From a virus: DNA of 33,405 bases. The position numbers were made by a program, and so were the translations under genes. Positions 1-7,228 of this stretch are shown piece after piece. The stretch is from positions 1-33,405 of the IMG/VR virus record IMGVR_UViG_3300017776_003433, one strand, 5' to 3'. Under the pieces are notes generated by a model. The model had not been told where the DNA came from, ran no database searches, and saw only the letters and a list, made by a program, of their open reading frames with translations. Positions within the stretch are counted from its first letter, which is position 1, and each line of letters starts with the position of its first letter.

Positions 1-428
1 ACTTCCTTAAATCCGTAATTACAAACAAAAGATTTGGTTTTATCATCATAGATCGAGTTGTCAGGTACATATACTTTTACGCATTCGTTATTAACTTCTT
101 TGAGTCCATAGTTGCAGTGTGCCATAAAACATTCTCCAGTTAGTGGGTTCCACTGGATAGTGTATTCTTTTGTGCTCAACTTTTCACATTCTTTGTGCTT
201 TCCTTCAGCCATTTTACGAATGTCTTCAAACATCCACTGTGTTTTTAACTGTTGATCTTGAGTATGTATTTTGTGATTAATTTCCAACATCTTGCTCGAC
301 ACTTGGTTGGCTGCACTAAGACTGTCGCCGTGACAATGGTATGGCTGCGAACCAGCGTGACAGCCACTAGTATCTGTGTTTCCACTGTGCGAGTACGCAT
401 TCATGACAAGCATATTTAAAAATATCAT
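1..428 (-). CDS. Secreted HSG...YHCH-motif protein, 3' truncated by the window edge
   Basis: An open frame of 142 codons starts at the ATG at 426-428 and runs off the left edge without a stop. A GGAG ribosome-binding site lies just upstream, and promoter copy 1 (456-488) lies before that. Residues 1-13 are short and hydrophobic, like a minimal signal peptide. Residues 14-33 form a His/Cys cluster of the HSGxTDxxGCHxxxxPYHCH type, known from small exported proteins and some HNH-nuclease-associated proteins. After a charged helical stretch there are Cys-rich repeats: CNYGLKEVNNEC at about 107-118, and another CNYGF just before the edge. A metal- or disulfide-stabilised extracellular protein is plausible. 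The function is unknown and any C-terminal nuclease domain would lie outside the window. Confidence 0.8.
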   Translation of the reverse strand, partial: MIFLNMLVMNAYSHSGNTDTSGCHAGSQPYHCHGDSLSAANQVSSKMLEINHKIHTQDQQLKTQWMFEDIRKMAEGKHKECEKLSTKEYTIQWNPLTGECFMAHCNYGLKEVNNECVKVYVPDNSIYDDKTKSFVCNYGFKE

Positions 429-455
429 TTATAACTCCAATGTTTGATTTGTGCA

Positions 456-488
456 TTCTATACGTTTGAAGAAATTAATTTATTCAAA
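456..488 (-). promoter_or_regulatory. Phage promoter copy 1 (TGAATAAA-N16-TATAGAA)
   Basis: On the minus strand TTTGAATAAA is followed by 16 nt ending in ACG, then TATAGAA. It sits about 28 nt before the ATG of the secreted-protein gene. The spacer contains CTTCAA, which can pair with TTGGAG (the ribosome-binding site) downstream of the predicted transcription start, with one G-U pair. Confidence 0.75.
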
Positions 489-510
489 GTTTATAATTAT
501 CTTCAGAAAT

Positions 511-528
511 CAACTCATAGTTGAGTTG
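511..528 (-). terminator. Hairpin downstream of the tRNA-like gene
   Basis: CAACTCA and TGAGTTG form a perfect 7-bp stem with a 4-nt loop, 23 nt downstream of the tRNA-like 3' end on the minus strand. The following tract is not clearly U-rich, so this may be a weak terminator or a 3' processing and stability element. Confidence 0.35.
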
Positions 529-550
529 TGTCAATCATTTTAAACCAAAG

Positions 551-643
551 TGCTCAGGTGGGGACTCGAACCCCACAATCCTCAGTGCTTATCTTTAAAA
601 TAGAGTGCCTGCCCTACACTGAGTGTTTCACCTTTAACTGAGC
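551..643 (-). tRNA. tRNA-like gene, possibly Leu (anticodon UAA), atypical
   Basis: The 3' half is convincing. The T arm is TGGGG, TTCGAGT, CCCCA, followed by an acceptor strand CCTGAGC and discriminator A. CCA is not encoded. A 5' strand GCTCAGT pairs at 6 of 7 positions to give a 93-nt gene. An anticodon arm with loop TTTAAAG (anticodon TAA) has 4 of 5 stem pairs, and a 12-nt variable arm can fold weakly, as expected for a class II tRNA-Leu. The region between acceptor and anticodon arm is too long for a normal D arm, so the isotype and 5' end are uncertain. It could be a degenerate tRNA. A short inverted repeat (GCAAAA/TTTTGC, 651-666) separates it from the aldolase gene. Confidence 0.55.
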
Positions 644-671
644 GTATAAAGCAAAAGAAGTTTTGCATTCA

Positions 672-1253
672 TCATACTATGATTCCGGATGCTAGGGCTA
701 TCTGGCATATGTGCTCTAGTCTTTCTATGTGCTCAAACGCATCCCAAGGGTGCTTTCCCATTGCACAAACACCGTGTTGTTCTTGCCCAACTATATTGAC
801 ATTGTGTGGAATTGACATTTTATAGAATGTCTCTGCTGCCAACTCTTGTGAAATGGCAGGCAGAACTGGAACATTATTTCCAACCTTTGTATATCGATGC
901 ACCTCTGGAAACTCTTCGGCTAGTTCTCTAAGATTCCATCCGGCTCTCATCGCTGCTATGGTATAGGTAGGGTGGAGGTGTAAGACAGATTTAGTATTGT
1001 GTCTAAACTTCTGCTGTAACTTCCAGTGCATCTCTAGTTCCCCACTAGGGTTGAGTCCGTCTAGCACCAACTTATTCTCAAAGATTGGTATCCTAACGAT
1101 TGTCTCAGGTATGATTGTAGTCTTCCTTACTGCTGATGGAGTGATATAAAGTATATCTGTTCCGCTTCTTCTTAATGAACAGTTGCCATCTCTTGTAGTA
1201 ATCCACCCTCTTTTGTATGCTTCACGCATAACGTCACCCATTGCTGTAATCAT
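672..1253 (-). CDS. Class II aldolase/adducin-family protein (FucA-like)
   Basis: The protein has 193 residues, the usual length for L-fuculose-phosphate aldolase-type enzymes. Family marks are GNCSLR (about 23-28), a TPSAV loop (about 38-42), PSGELEMHW (about 69-77), the zinc-site HLHPTY (about 92-97) and a third histidine in EQHGVCAMGKHPW. Known members cleave or epimerise phosphorylated sugars with a divalent metal; the substrate here is unknown. Its ATG overlaps the stop of the DUF2061 gene (ATGA), and GAGG precedes it. It is last in a tight string with a mannose-6-phosphate-isomerase-like cupin, so a sugar-phosphate role is likely. A sugar epimerase or a non-catalytic adducin-like role cannot be excluded. 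Confidence 0.85.
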   Translation of the reverse strand: MITAMGDVMREAYKRGWITTRDGNCSLRRSGTDILYITPSAVRKTTIIPETIVRIPIFENKLVLDGLNPSGELEMHWKLQQKFRHNTKSVLHLHPTYTIAAMRAGWNLRELAEEFPEVHRYTKVGNNVPVLPAISQELAAETFYKMSIPHNVNIVGQEQHGVCAMGKHPWDAFEHIERLEHICQIALASGIIV

Positions 1254-1447
1254 TTAAACCTCTTATCCCACATAGTCTCGAATACATAGTGAGAAGTAAC
1301 TAAAATCATGTGTAACATAACAGTGAAGTGTGTTGCTTGCTTTATTGATCCAGTGAAAGCCCACGTTGTTAGTAGGGTTATGACGATAGAGCAAAGTCTC
1401 CAGCATAGTACTTTTTTCAATCTTTCTTCTGATTGCCAGTTCATCAT
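1250..1447 (-). CDS. DUF2061 small membrane protein
   Basis: 65 residues match the DUF2061 pattern: an N-terminal K-x-x-x-W-R segment (KKVLCWRL), a hydrophobic helix with TTWAFTGS, a second hydrophobic helix and a terminal WDKR. Two membrane segments are predicted at roughly 17-33 and 40-55. The family has no established biochemical role and is often found near sulfur or sugar metabolism genes. The start overlaps the cupin stop as TGATG, with two consecutive ATGs, and the stop overlaps the aldolase start as ATGA. It is clearly part of the same translationally coupled string. Confidence 0.75.
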   Translation of the reverse strand: MMNWQSEERLKKVLCWRLCSIVITLLTTWAFTGSIKQATHFTVMLHMILVTSHYVFETMWDKRFK

Positions 1448-1800
1448 CAGTCAATTCTCCTGTAATCGTCTGCTATTCTAACAACGTCTTCGGGGTAGTC
1501 AGTGCTTACCTCTAAAAGCGTAACGTCACCTCTGTAAGCCTCAAATCTATGCACAGACAAAGGATAAACATGATATGCCTCTCCTTCCTCGACGATGCAT
1601 TCCTTGATCTCTCCATTTCTAGTTTGCGAGTATGTAAGTTTCAATCTTCCGCTAAGTACATATATTGTTTCTTCTTTCTGCTGATGGTATTGTAAGGATA
1701 GTCTATGCCCCTCTTTAATGTTTAAAATCTTGCCCATATACTTTCCTTTGGAATGTGCCCACCAAATTTCATTGCCCCAAGGCTTATCTACTTTTTTCAT
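1447..1800 (-). CDS. Cupin, mannose-6-phosphate isomerase type II-like
   Basis: The 117 residues cover a single cupin. PWGNEIWW near the N terminus matches the opening of ManC/PMI-II C-terminal domains. LSLQYHQQKEETIYVLSG supplies the metal-binding His/Gln/Glu set, and YPLSVHRFEA gives the second histidine. It ends in DDYRRID, another typical element. Known relatives interconvert mannose-6-P and fructose-6-P, usually fused to a GDP-mannose pyrophosphorylase; here the domain stands alone. It starts at an ATG overlapping the stop of the HExxH protein (ATGA) with GGAGA upstream. With the aldolase it forms a small sugar-phosphate module, perhaps redirecting host hexoses or supplying nucleotide sugars (inference). 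Confidence 0.8.
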   Translation of the reverse strand: MKKVDKPWGNEIWWAHSKGKYMGKILNIKEGHRLSLQYHQQKEETIYVLSGRLKLTYSQTRNGEIKECIVEEGEAYHVYPLSVHRFEAYRGDVTLLEVSTDYPEDVVRIADDYRRID

Positions 1801-2237
1801 CTGTTCTCCAATTTATTAGTCCATTCGACATATTTCTGTGTTGTTTTATTAACTAGGCGTTGCCAAGCCCTTTTTTCTATAGGAATCTGTAATCTAACTG
1901 CAATTTCTTCTGCTTTGTGCCAAGCGAGAACTTCTTCCATAAGAACCATAGTTCTTTCTCTGATGTTCTTTTTGCCTGAACGATTCATGAAATATGTTGA
2001 ATCACCCTCATTTTCCATCATTCTAGAGACATGCCCGACTTCGTGCAGAAGTATATAGAGTTTGTCTCTAGGTGGGGTTTCTCCTCTTACCTCAATCCTC
2101 TTGTTATCATAATGGTATGTAAAAGCATTGGATTCTGCCAACAGTTCTATCTCTGCGCCATATTCTAAATGTGCATACCTGCAAACTTTCTGTGTCCATT
2201 TGTAATATTGTGAGTGTTCATATTTGTAATCTAACAT
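1797..2237 (-). CDS. HExxH metallopeptidase-like protein
   Basis: 146 residues with a clear zinc-binding motif HEVGH at 65-69 in a hydrophobic context (YILLHEVGHVSRMM). A downstream glutamate in MEEVLAWHKAEEIA (about 100-113) could be the third ligand, as in IrrE/ImmA-like and SprT-like small peptidases. There is no signal peptide, so it should act in the cytoplasm. Possible roles are cleavage of a host repressor or a structural zinc function, and the substrate is unknown. The start overlaps the glutaredoxin-like gene by 7 bp, and its stop overlaps the cupin start as ATGA. Confidence in the fold class is moderate; confidence in the motif is high. Confidence 0.65.
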   Translation of the reverse strand: MLDYKYEHSQYYKWTQKVCRYAHLEYGAEIELLAESNAFTYHYDNKRIEVRGETPPRDKLYILLHEVGHVSRMMENEGDSTYFMNRSGKKNIRERTMVLMEEVLAWHKAEEIAVRLQIPIEKRAWQRLVNKTTQKYVEWTNKLENR

Positions 2238-2497
2238 TTTTCGTATCCTTCCTCTTGCAAGAACTTAGTAAAGTCGTCGAACCCTCCTATGAACTCTTGT
2301 TTCCCATCAGTCTTGTTAACCTTGACTATGATGGGTACGGTATTATGATCATATATTTTTTTAATAGACTCATAGTAATCAGGTGACTTGTCAATCAGTG
2401 TTAAGACATGATCAAACCCATGTTCATTCATTTTGTTAATAGCATCCACACAGAAAGGGCATTTAACTTTTGCATATATTTTAAAATAGTATAGCAT
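2231..2497 (-). CDS. Glutaredoxin-like protein
   Basis: 88 residues with a thioredoxin fold pattern: an N-terminal beta strand, the redox motif CPFC at 14-17, the cis-proline motif TVPII at about 53-57, and GGFDD at about 71-75. This is the standard length for a phage glutaredoxin. It would reduce disulfides with glutathione. A plausible client is the class II ribonucleotide reductase of this phage, whose C-terminal Cys pair needs re-reduction. It lies 2 nt downstream of the previous stop, which places AAGGGG as its ribosome-binding site, and its end overlaps the HExxH gene by 7 bp. Confidence 0.85.
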   Translation of the reverse strand: MLYYFKIYAKVKCPFCVDAINKMNEHGFDHVLTLIDKSPDYYESIKKIYDHNTVPIIVKVNKTDGKQEFIGGFDDFTKFLQEEGYEKC

Positions 2498-2499
2498 TC

Positions 2500-2784
2500 T
2501 TACCCCTTTAGGATGCCAGTAGGGCTAGTATAGAGTTTAGTCTTTACATCTCCAACAGAGCCTACCACTACCATCTCTTGTCCGCTAGATCCTTTGTGGA
2601 GTATTACTCTGGTAAACTCGGCTGCGGATGTGATACCATCAGGTAATCTACCTTCATTCAATAATCGCTTTGTGTTTGTATCTGGCACAAGTGATACAAC
2701 AAAGGCTGGATTTACAAACACTTCTCTGAGTGAGTACGACTTTGTTGTTGCAGAGTTCTGCATTACTTCAATTAACTTTTTCAT
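2500..2784 (-). CDS. Conserved-looking phage protein of unknown function
   Basis: 94 residues, not recognised as a characterised family. It reads as a small alpha/beta protein: an N-terminal helix, an SLREVFVNPAFVVSLVPD strand-turn-strand, a Gly/Pro loop and a C-terminal VVVGSVGDVKTKLY. The ATG at 2782-2784 has GGAGA directly upstream and lies inside the upstream gene (17-bp overlap), so translation is probably coupled. No catalytic motif, membrane segment or signal is visible. Confidence 0.6.
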   Translation of the reverse strand: MKKLIEVMQNSATTKSYSLREVFVNPAFVVSLVPDTNTKRLLNEGRLPDGITSAAEFTRVILHKGSSGQEMVVVGSVGDVKTKLYTSPTGILKG

Positions 2785-3031
2785 AACTTCTCCTTTTTGT
2801 ATAATAATTAATCTTACTGATTTCCACTACTATCTCTTGACTTCCGTTGATCATGATTCTGCAAGGACTTACGAAGTCGTGAAATGATCTGTTCTCTTCT
2901 TTCAGAAATCCCAAGAAGATCCCTCTCAAAGACTTCTTTGATAAAGACAAAGTCCAACTCTGTGTATCAGTAAACCAAGAGTCTTGCTTGATCATAACCA
3001 AATCGCCGGGCATATAAGTGCTACTGCTCAT
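2768..3031 (-). CDS. Small phage protein, SH3-like beta barrel suspected
   Basis: 87 residues from the ATG at 3029-3031. This start is preferred over an in-frame TTG six bases upstream because GGAGG lies 6 nt before it. The pattern YMPGDLVMIKQ ... GIFLGF ... CRIMINGSQEIVVEISKINYY alternates beta strands with a central basic turn, as in small SH3-like barrel proteins of phages. This is inference only. It overlaps the upstream gene by 11 bp and the downstream gene by 17 bp, so the three small genes form one coupled unit under promoter copy 2. Confidence 0.6.
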   Translation of the reverse strand: MSSSTYMPGDLVMIKQDSWFTDTQSWTLSLSKKSLRGIFLGFLKEENRSFHDFVSPCRIMINGSQEIVVEISKINYYTKRRSYEKVN

Positions 3032-3314
3032 CCTCAACCTCCGATGGAGGGAACTGAGATGCGATCCTTATCTTCTCGTACGATAAGCAAAGAGATTGTT
3101 GCTCTTCTAAATTTTGATCTATCACGGCAAGTACTGATCTCAGAATTTCTATATTCTCAGAAGCAGAGATATACATCCCCTTGAGAGAATCATCGCGTAC
3201 GCTTTCTAAAATTTGCTTGGCTCCAATAAGGCGATTACTAATCGTACCAAGTTCGCTATCAATCTCTTCCGGTACCTCTTCTAGATACAACGTTTTTTGT
3301 ATTGTGATTTTCAT
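3021..3314 (-). CDS. Small helical phage protein of unknown function
   Basis: 97 residues. After an N-terminal strand (MKITIQKTLYLEEVPEEID) the rest is predicted to be long helices with heptad-like hydrophobics (about 25-80), ending in an acidic tail. It is the first gene of a coupled trio (3314 to 2500), driven by promoter copy 2, with GGAGAA before the ATG. No family is recognised. A dimerising regulatory or structural accessory role is possible but unproven. Confidence 0.6.
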   Translation of the reverse strand: MKITIQKTLYLEEVPEEIDSELGTISNRLIGAKQILESVRDDSLKGMYISASENIEILRSVLAVIDQNLEEQQSLCLSYEKIRIASQFPPSEVEDEQ

Positions 3315-3332
3315 ATATTCTCCTATGATATC

Positions 3333-3364
3333 TTCTATACGGTTGGGGATATGCTTTTATTCAA
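3333..3364 (-). promoter_or_regulatory. Phage promoter copy 2 (TGAATAAA-N16-TATAGAA)
   Basis: TTGAATAAA, a 16-nt spacer ending in CCG, then TATAGAA. The TAA inside TTGAATAA is the stop codon of groEL. The spacer CATAT can pair with AUAUG at the downstream start codon, a weak case of the hairpin seen at other copies. Confidence 0.75.
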
Positions 3365-4934
3365 TTTGAATTATAGCATGATTAGTATTTAACAAAGTTG
3401 ATGCTGCAGATACAGCATTTGTTAAGGCAGTCTTAGTCACCTTGACTGGATCAACAATCCCAACAGTATACATACAAGGCTGGAATTGATTATTTCTGAA
3501 ATCGTAACCAAACTCTTCTTGCAATCCATTAGTAACCTTGTCTAACATTATATCTTCTGATATACCACCATTAATACATAGTTGTCTAAATGGAGACTCA
3601 CAGGCTTTAAGTAGAATCTTTGAACCTAATTCTTGATCATCGTTCTCAAAATCCAATTTTAAGTCCTTTCTCGCTCTTAGCAGGGCAGTACCCCCACCAG
3701 TTGTTATGCCGTCCTTCTGTGCTGATTTGACGGCTTCTAATGCGTCTTCTATGCGATGCTTTGTCTCTATCATTTCAACATCAGTAGCGCCACCAACTCG
3801 AATAACAGAAACACCACTAGCAAGGCGAGTGATCCTTTCGTTATAAGTTCTTGCTTCGTGATCCGACTCTGTTTGTCGGAGGAGGGCTTTAACAGCCTCA
3901 ATCCTTTTTTCGACTTCTTCTCCTTCACCTTTACCTCCAACAAATGTAGTTATTGACTTTCCTACTTCTATAGATTTACAGGTTCCTAAGTGCTCGATTT
4001 TTACGTCACGCATTAGAAGTCCTGCTTCCCTAGAGATATAATTAGCACCAACAGAGATAGATAAGTCTTTTAAAATAGATTTTCTTTCTTCTCCATAGCG
4101 TGGAGCCTTGATTGCTACGATACGCATCGTACCTCGAATGGCATTCATGATAAGTGCAGCAAGTGCTTGTCCTTCGATCTCTTCGGCTACAATGACAAGA
4201 GGACGTCCGTCTCTTGCTACTTGCTCTAGAAGAGGGAGCATTTCATCTACCGTCTCTAGTCGTTCATCAGTGACTAATACCAAAGGATTGTCATAGTAAC
4301 ATATCCCTCGTCGCTCGTCTGTCATGAAAGCACCTGCTGCGAAACCTGAATCTATCTTGAATCCCTCGATCAAGTTAAGAGAAGTCTTATTCGATCTTGC
4401 TTCTTCGATGATTACGGTTCCATCCTTACCTGCGAGATCGACAGCCTTTGCTACCAAGTCGCCAATTACTTTATCGTTGTTGGCAGAGATACGAGCAATG
4501 TGCTGAATGTCCTCAACAGATCGGATAGGACGTGCGGTACTTGCCAAGTTACTTAGCAAAGCATCACAAGTCTTGTCCATTCCTCTTTTAAGTTCGATTG
4601 GAGAAACACCTGATACAATGTACCTTTGGGCTTCATTGACAATCGCTCTTGTCAGTACAGTTGATGTTGTTGTTCCATCACCTGCGTTTGTATTTGTTTC
4701 GTGACTTGCTTGCTTTACAATCTCTGCAATAGCATCTGTCACAGGATCGATACCTCCGAACTCTCTAGCAACTGTTACACCGTCTTTGGTTACATAACAA
4801 GGCTTGCCTCGGTTCTTCAGAAGGACATTCTGTCCTTTCGGCCCTAAAGTAGAAGCGACAGGTTCTGCCAATTCATTAACTGCGTTGACAATAGCCTGTC
4901 TTAACTCTTCACCCTTCAATACGATTTTCTTCAC
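3357..4934 (-). CDS. groL: GroEL-type chaperonin (HSP60)
   Basis: 525 residues align over nearly the whole length of GroEL. Landmarks are STLGPKGQNVLL (about 28-39), the ATP-site GDGTTTSTVL (about 85-94), the apical domain, GGATDVEM, and the EDALEAVKSAQ helix containing the hydrolytic Asp, followed by GITTGGGTALL. It lacks the C-terminal Gly-Gly-Met tail of bacterial GroEL and is about 20 residues shorter. It starts with GTG at 4932-4934, with GGAGG 4 nt upstream. Promoter copy 3 lies just upstream, so it is probably expressed independently. It would fold phage proteins, perhaps with the GroES-like protein at 19835-20104. Some phages encode single-ring chaperonins that work without GroES, so pairing is not assured. 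Confidence 0.97.
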   Translation of the reverse strand: MKKIVLKGEELRQAIVNAVNELAEPVASTLGPKGQNVLLKNRGKPCYVTKDGVTVAREFGGIDPVTDAIAEIVKQASHETNTNAGDGTTTSTVLTRAIVNEAQRYIVSGVSPIELKRGMDKTCDALLSNLASTARPIRSVEDIQHIARISANNDKVIGDLVAKAVDLAGKDGTVIIEEARSNKTSLNLIEGFKIDSGFAAGAFMTDERRGICYYDNPLVLVTDERLETVDEMLPLLEQVARDGRPLVIVAEEIEGQALAALIMNAIRGTMRIVAIKAPRYGEERKSILKDLSISVGANYISREAGLLMRDVKIEHLGTCKSIEVGKSITTFVGGKGEGEEVEKRIEAVKALLRQTESDHEARTYNERITRLASGVSVIRVGGATDVEMIETKHRIEDALEAVKSAQKDGITTGGGTALLRARKDLKLDFENDDQELGSKILLKACESPFRQLCINGGISEDIMLDKVTNGLQEEFGYDFRNNQFQPCMYTVGIVDPVKVTKTALTNAVSAASTLLNTNHAIIQIE

Positions 4935-4960
4935 TTTTCCTCCAATGATTATTCGTTATA

Positions 4961-4995
4961 TATATTATACGATTATAATCACGGTTTTATTCAAA
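4961..4995 (-). promoter_or_regulatory. Phage promoter copy 3 (groEL)
   Basis: TTTGAATAAA, a 16-nt spacer ending in TCG, then TATAATATA. An additional TTGACT sits just upstream. A 7-bp inverted repeat (TGATTAT in the spacer, ATAATCA at 4946-4952) flanks the -10 element next to, but not over, the GGAGG. Confidence 0.8.
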
Positions 4996-5000
4996 GTCAA

Positions 5001-6326
5001 CTAGCATTTGTCAATATTATCTCCAAAAAAGTCCACAGAAACTTTTAATTCTTTTATTAGTGTATTTAAGTTCTCTAGAGTAGGGTTTAGAGAATATTGC
5101 AATAACTTTTTTTTGATGCTGATCATAAATGCGTTGAGTCCTATTAAAGATTCATATATTTCTTCATTTTGATCTTTAAAGTCATTATTTGATGTCTGAT
5201 CTTGTCTACTTGAGAACACGACTGCATTATAGGCTGCTTCCTTGAAATCACCTACTCCCCACTTATTCTTGACTGCGGTAGGGTTTTTCAGTGCCCCTGT
5301 AATGCCAAGTACAGAATTTGATCTTATCTTTGATTCTATATTAGAGCGCCTAGATACACCGGAGGATCTCAAATAATGTATTTCATAGTTAGATGTGTCA
5401 ACAGCCAATGTTTTGTTTCTTATTTGCGATTTAAAATTCTTTACTATCTCTGCTAGCAGATTCTCTCTAGTAATTTTCATTGCTATAAAATTGGCTCCTA
5501 CATATTTCTTTTCGGCTGCGGCTCCCGTGTCATCTTTTTTCGAAACTTGTTTTCTGACAAAAAGATAATATAAGCCTCCAGAATGTATAGGTACAGTAGT
5601 GTTTGCTCTACTATCCACTTCTAAAATGTACTGTGGGTTGGTATCAGATTCTGGTACGCTATCGACATAATTTGGATTAGGTACCCTTTGTTTGACTACG
5701 ATACCCAATGTCCTTAAGAGATCCATCGTAGATCCGGATGTACCTTTTTCTTTTATTTTCAATGAAATACCGGTATCTCCCACAATAATGTCTGCAATAG
5801 TTCCGGAGTTTGTAGCAACAGAGGTTCCACCCAACAAACCAGATACAAACCTCTCTCCCACAAAACCTCCGGTTGAAGGATTATAGTTTGTAAGTATCGA
5901 GGTAAACGCTGTTTTTAGAAGTACTTTCGCCAGTCCTTGCTGAAGATTACTACAGGCTTGCTGTTGAACTCGCTGCCCCACATCAAAAAATACTTTAAAC
6001 CGTTCTAACAAGTCGTCGCTATCAGTTATAGTTTTTCCGGAAGGAGTTAATGAAAACGATCTCCTGATCATTTCAAAATCTTTGTTCATTCCTTCGTATT
6101 CTCCAGTTTTTGAACGTTTTAGTTCTGTTCCGGTAATTAAATTTTGAATAATTTGTTCAACACCTAATAAATCTTCTGATTCTTTGCTATATCCTGTACC
6201 AGTCGCTCCGCCCTTGCCTTTAGTTATTTTTGCCAAGCCTTTTGGATCTTCTTTCTCTTGCAGCATCTCTTCCTCAATTCCTCTCTTGAGTGCCTCAAGA
6301 ATATACTTTTTGTCTAATTTGCTCAT
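5001..6326 (-). CDS. Phage protein, possible PD-(D/E)XK fold, virion-associated suspected
   Basis: 441 residues. The N-terminal 50 residues are charged and Gly-rich, followed by helical segments. The striking core is at 153-192: GGFVGERFVSGLLGG, then TIADIIVGD, then GISLKIKEK. The spacing of E158, D179 and (S)LK190 resembles a PD-(D/E)XK nuclease core, but a structural role with a decayed nuclease fold is equally possible. It lies between the endolysin and groEL and starts at an ATG with GGAGAA upstream, one base after the endolysin stop region. No signal peptide or membrane segment is seen. I do not recognise a named family. Location beside lysis and protease genes suggests a late or virion role. 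Confidence 0.6.
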   Translation of the reverse strand: MSKLDKKYILEALKRGIEEEMLQEKEDPKGLAKITKGKGGATGTGYSKESEDLLGVEQIIQNLITGTELKRSKTGEYEGMNKDFEMIRRSFSLTPSGKTITDSDDLLERFKVFFDVGQRVQQQACSNLQQGLAKVLLKTAFTSILTNYNPSTGGFVGERFVSGLLGGTSVATNSGTIADIIVGDTGISLKIKEKGTSGSTMDLLRTLGIVVKQRVPNPNYVDSVPESDTNPQYILEVDSRANTTVPIHSGGLYYLFVRKQVSKKDDTGAAAEKKYVGANFIAMKITRENLLAEIVKNFKSQIRNKTLAVDTSNYEIHYLRSSGVSRRSNIESKIRSNSVLGITGALKNPTAVKNKWGVGDFKEAAYNAVVFSSRQDQTSNNDFKDQNEEIYESLIGLNAFMISIKKKLLQYSLNPTLENLNTLIKELKVSVDFFGDNIDKC

Positions 6327-6327
6327 T

Positions 6328-7224
6328 CTATATTTCTCCTAGTAGTTTTTCAATGTCAAGTCCGGCGCAATCTATCTTCGATCTCTTGACGTGATAATGG
6401 CTCAAGAAGCCCTTTGTTCTGCCGTTGGCACAGTTTGTATTATAGACGTTCTTAGAAGTGCCTGTAGGTGTCTCTAAGGGGACGCCACACGCTATATTGA
6501 TTGCTTTCCATAATGCTTTCAGTGCTTCCAACTGAACTGGATAGAATCCCAAGTGAGCACTTAGTTTCTTTCCATGAACCTCTGCGTCTGTTATGACAGG
6601 ACGCTCTCCGAATCCATGCTTACGATACCACTGTTGCCACTTGAGACTGTAAGCATTAGAGATCTCAACACCAACAGATAGGTTGTTAATCTTCGAAACA
6701 CCTGCATGCCAAGCAATATGCTGAAGATCCATTGTCTGATAGATTGTACCATCGTTATCAATGAGGAAGTGGACACTGATCCCTCTCTTGTCCAAGACAC
6801 GTTGGCATGTCTTAGCATTAAGACACACATCCCAGTGATTAATGAACTGAGTGATCTTTCTAGGTTTCTTGCCGGCTTGAGAACGATAGGCTCCCAACTT
6901 TGCCATTAAGCCACCTTGATCTGTCCATAGAACAGTTTTATCCCATTCAATAGGGAACTCCTTAGAGTTATAAACAATACGTGCCAAGCCGTCATTGTTG
7001 TAGTTAGGAGACACATAATCAGATATCTGTGCTTCCCTTTCGTTAAAGATGATGCGGAACGTTCCCGGCCCACACATACCATCGGCAGCCAGTCCTCTGT
7101 CTTTCTGCCACTTTCGGATAATGCGAGTGAGTTTCTCATCAAACGCATCGTGCCCGAACCAAGTTGGATCCCATCCTAACTTGGCAGCGGACGCTTCATT
7201 GTAAAATTGCTTATCTATAGTCAT
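6328..7224 (-). CDS. Endolysin: peptidoglycan-binding domain plus amidase_2
   Basis: 298 residues from the ATG at 7222-7224, chosen because GGAGT lies 6-7 nt upstream. A longer in-frame start exists but lacks this. Residues about 30-62 match a PG_binding_1 repeat (KLTRIIRKWQKDRGL, DGMCGPGTF). Residues about 125-290 match N-acetylmuramoyl-L-alanine amidase: INHWD with zinc ligand H130, HFLIDNDGTIYQ, IAWHAG, VGVEISN, then H276/H278 and C286 in the C-terminal HYHVKRSKIDCAG block, similar to T7-lysozyme ligands. It would cut the bond between MurNAc and the peptide. There is no signal peptide, so holin-dependent release is expected. The ribosome-binding site overlaps the ClpP stop codon, so the two genes are coupled. 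Confidence 0.93.
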   Translation of the reverse strand: MTIDKQFYNEASAAKLGWDPTWFGHDAFDEKLTRIIRKWQKDRGLAADGMCGPGTFRIIFNEREAQISDYVSPNYNNDGLARIVYNSKEFPIEWDKTVLWTDQGGLMAKLGAYRSQAGKKPRKITQFINHWDVCLNAKTCQRVLDKRGISVHFLIDNDGTIYQTMDLQHIAWHAGVSKINNLSVGVEISNAYSLKWQQWYRKHGFGERPVITDAEVHGKKLSAHLGFYPVQLEALKALWKAINIACGVPLETPTGTSKNVYNTNCANGRTKGFLSHYHVKRSKIDCAGLDIEKLLGEI

Positions 7225-7228
7225 AGTG

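Noticed and set aside
1263-1454. 63-codon minus-strand frame overlapping the DUF2061 gene
   Set aside because: It lies in another frame of a recognisable DUF2061 protein, and the DUF2061 frame has the stop-start overlaps with both neighbours.
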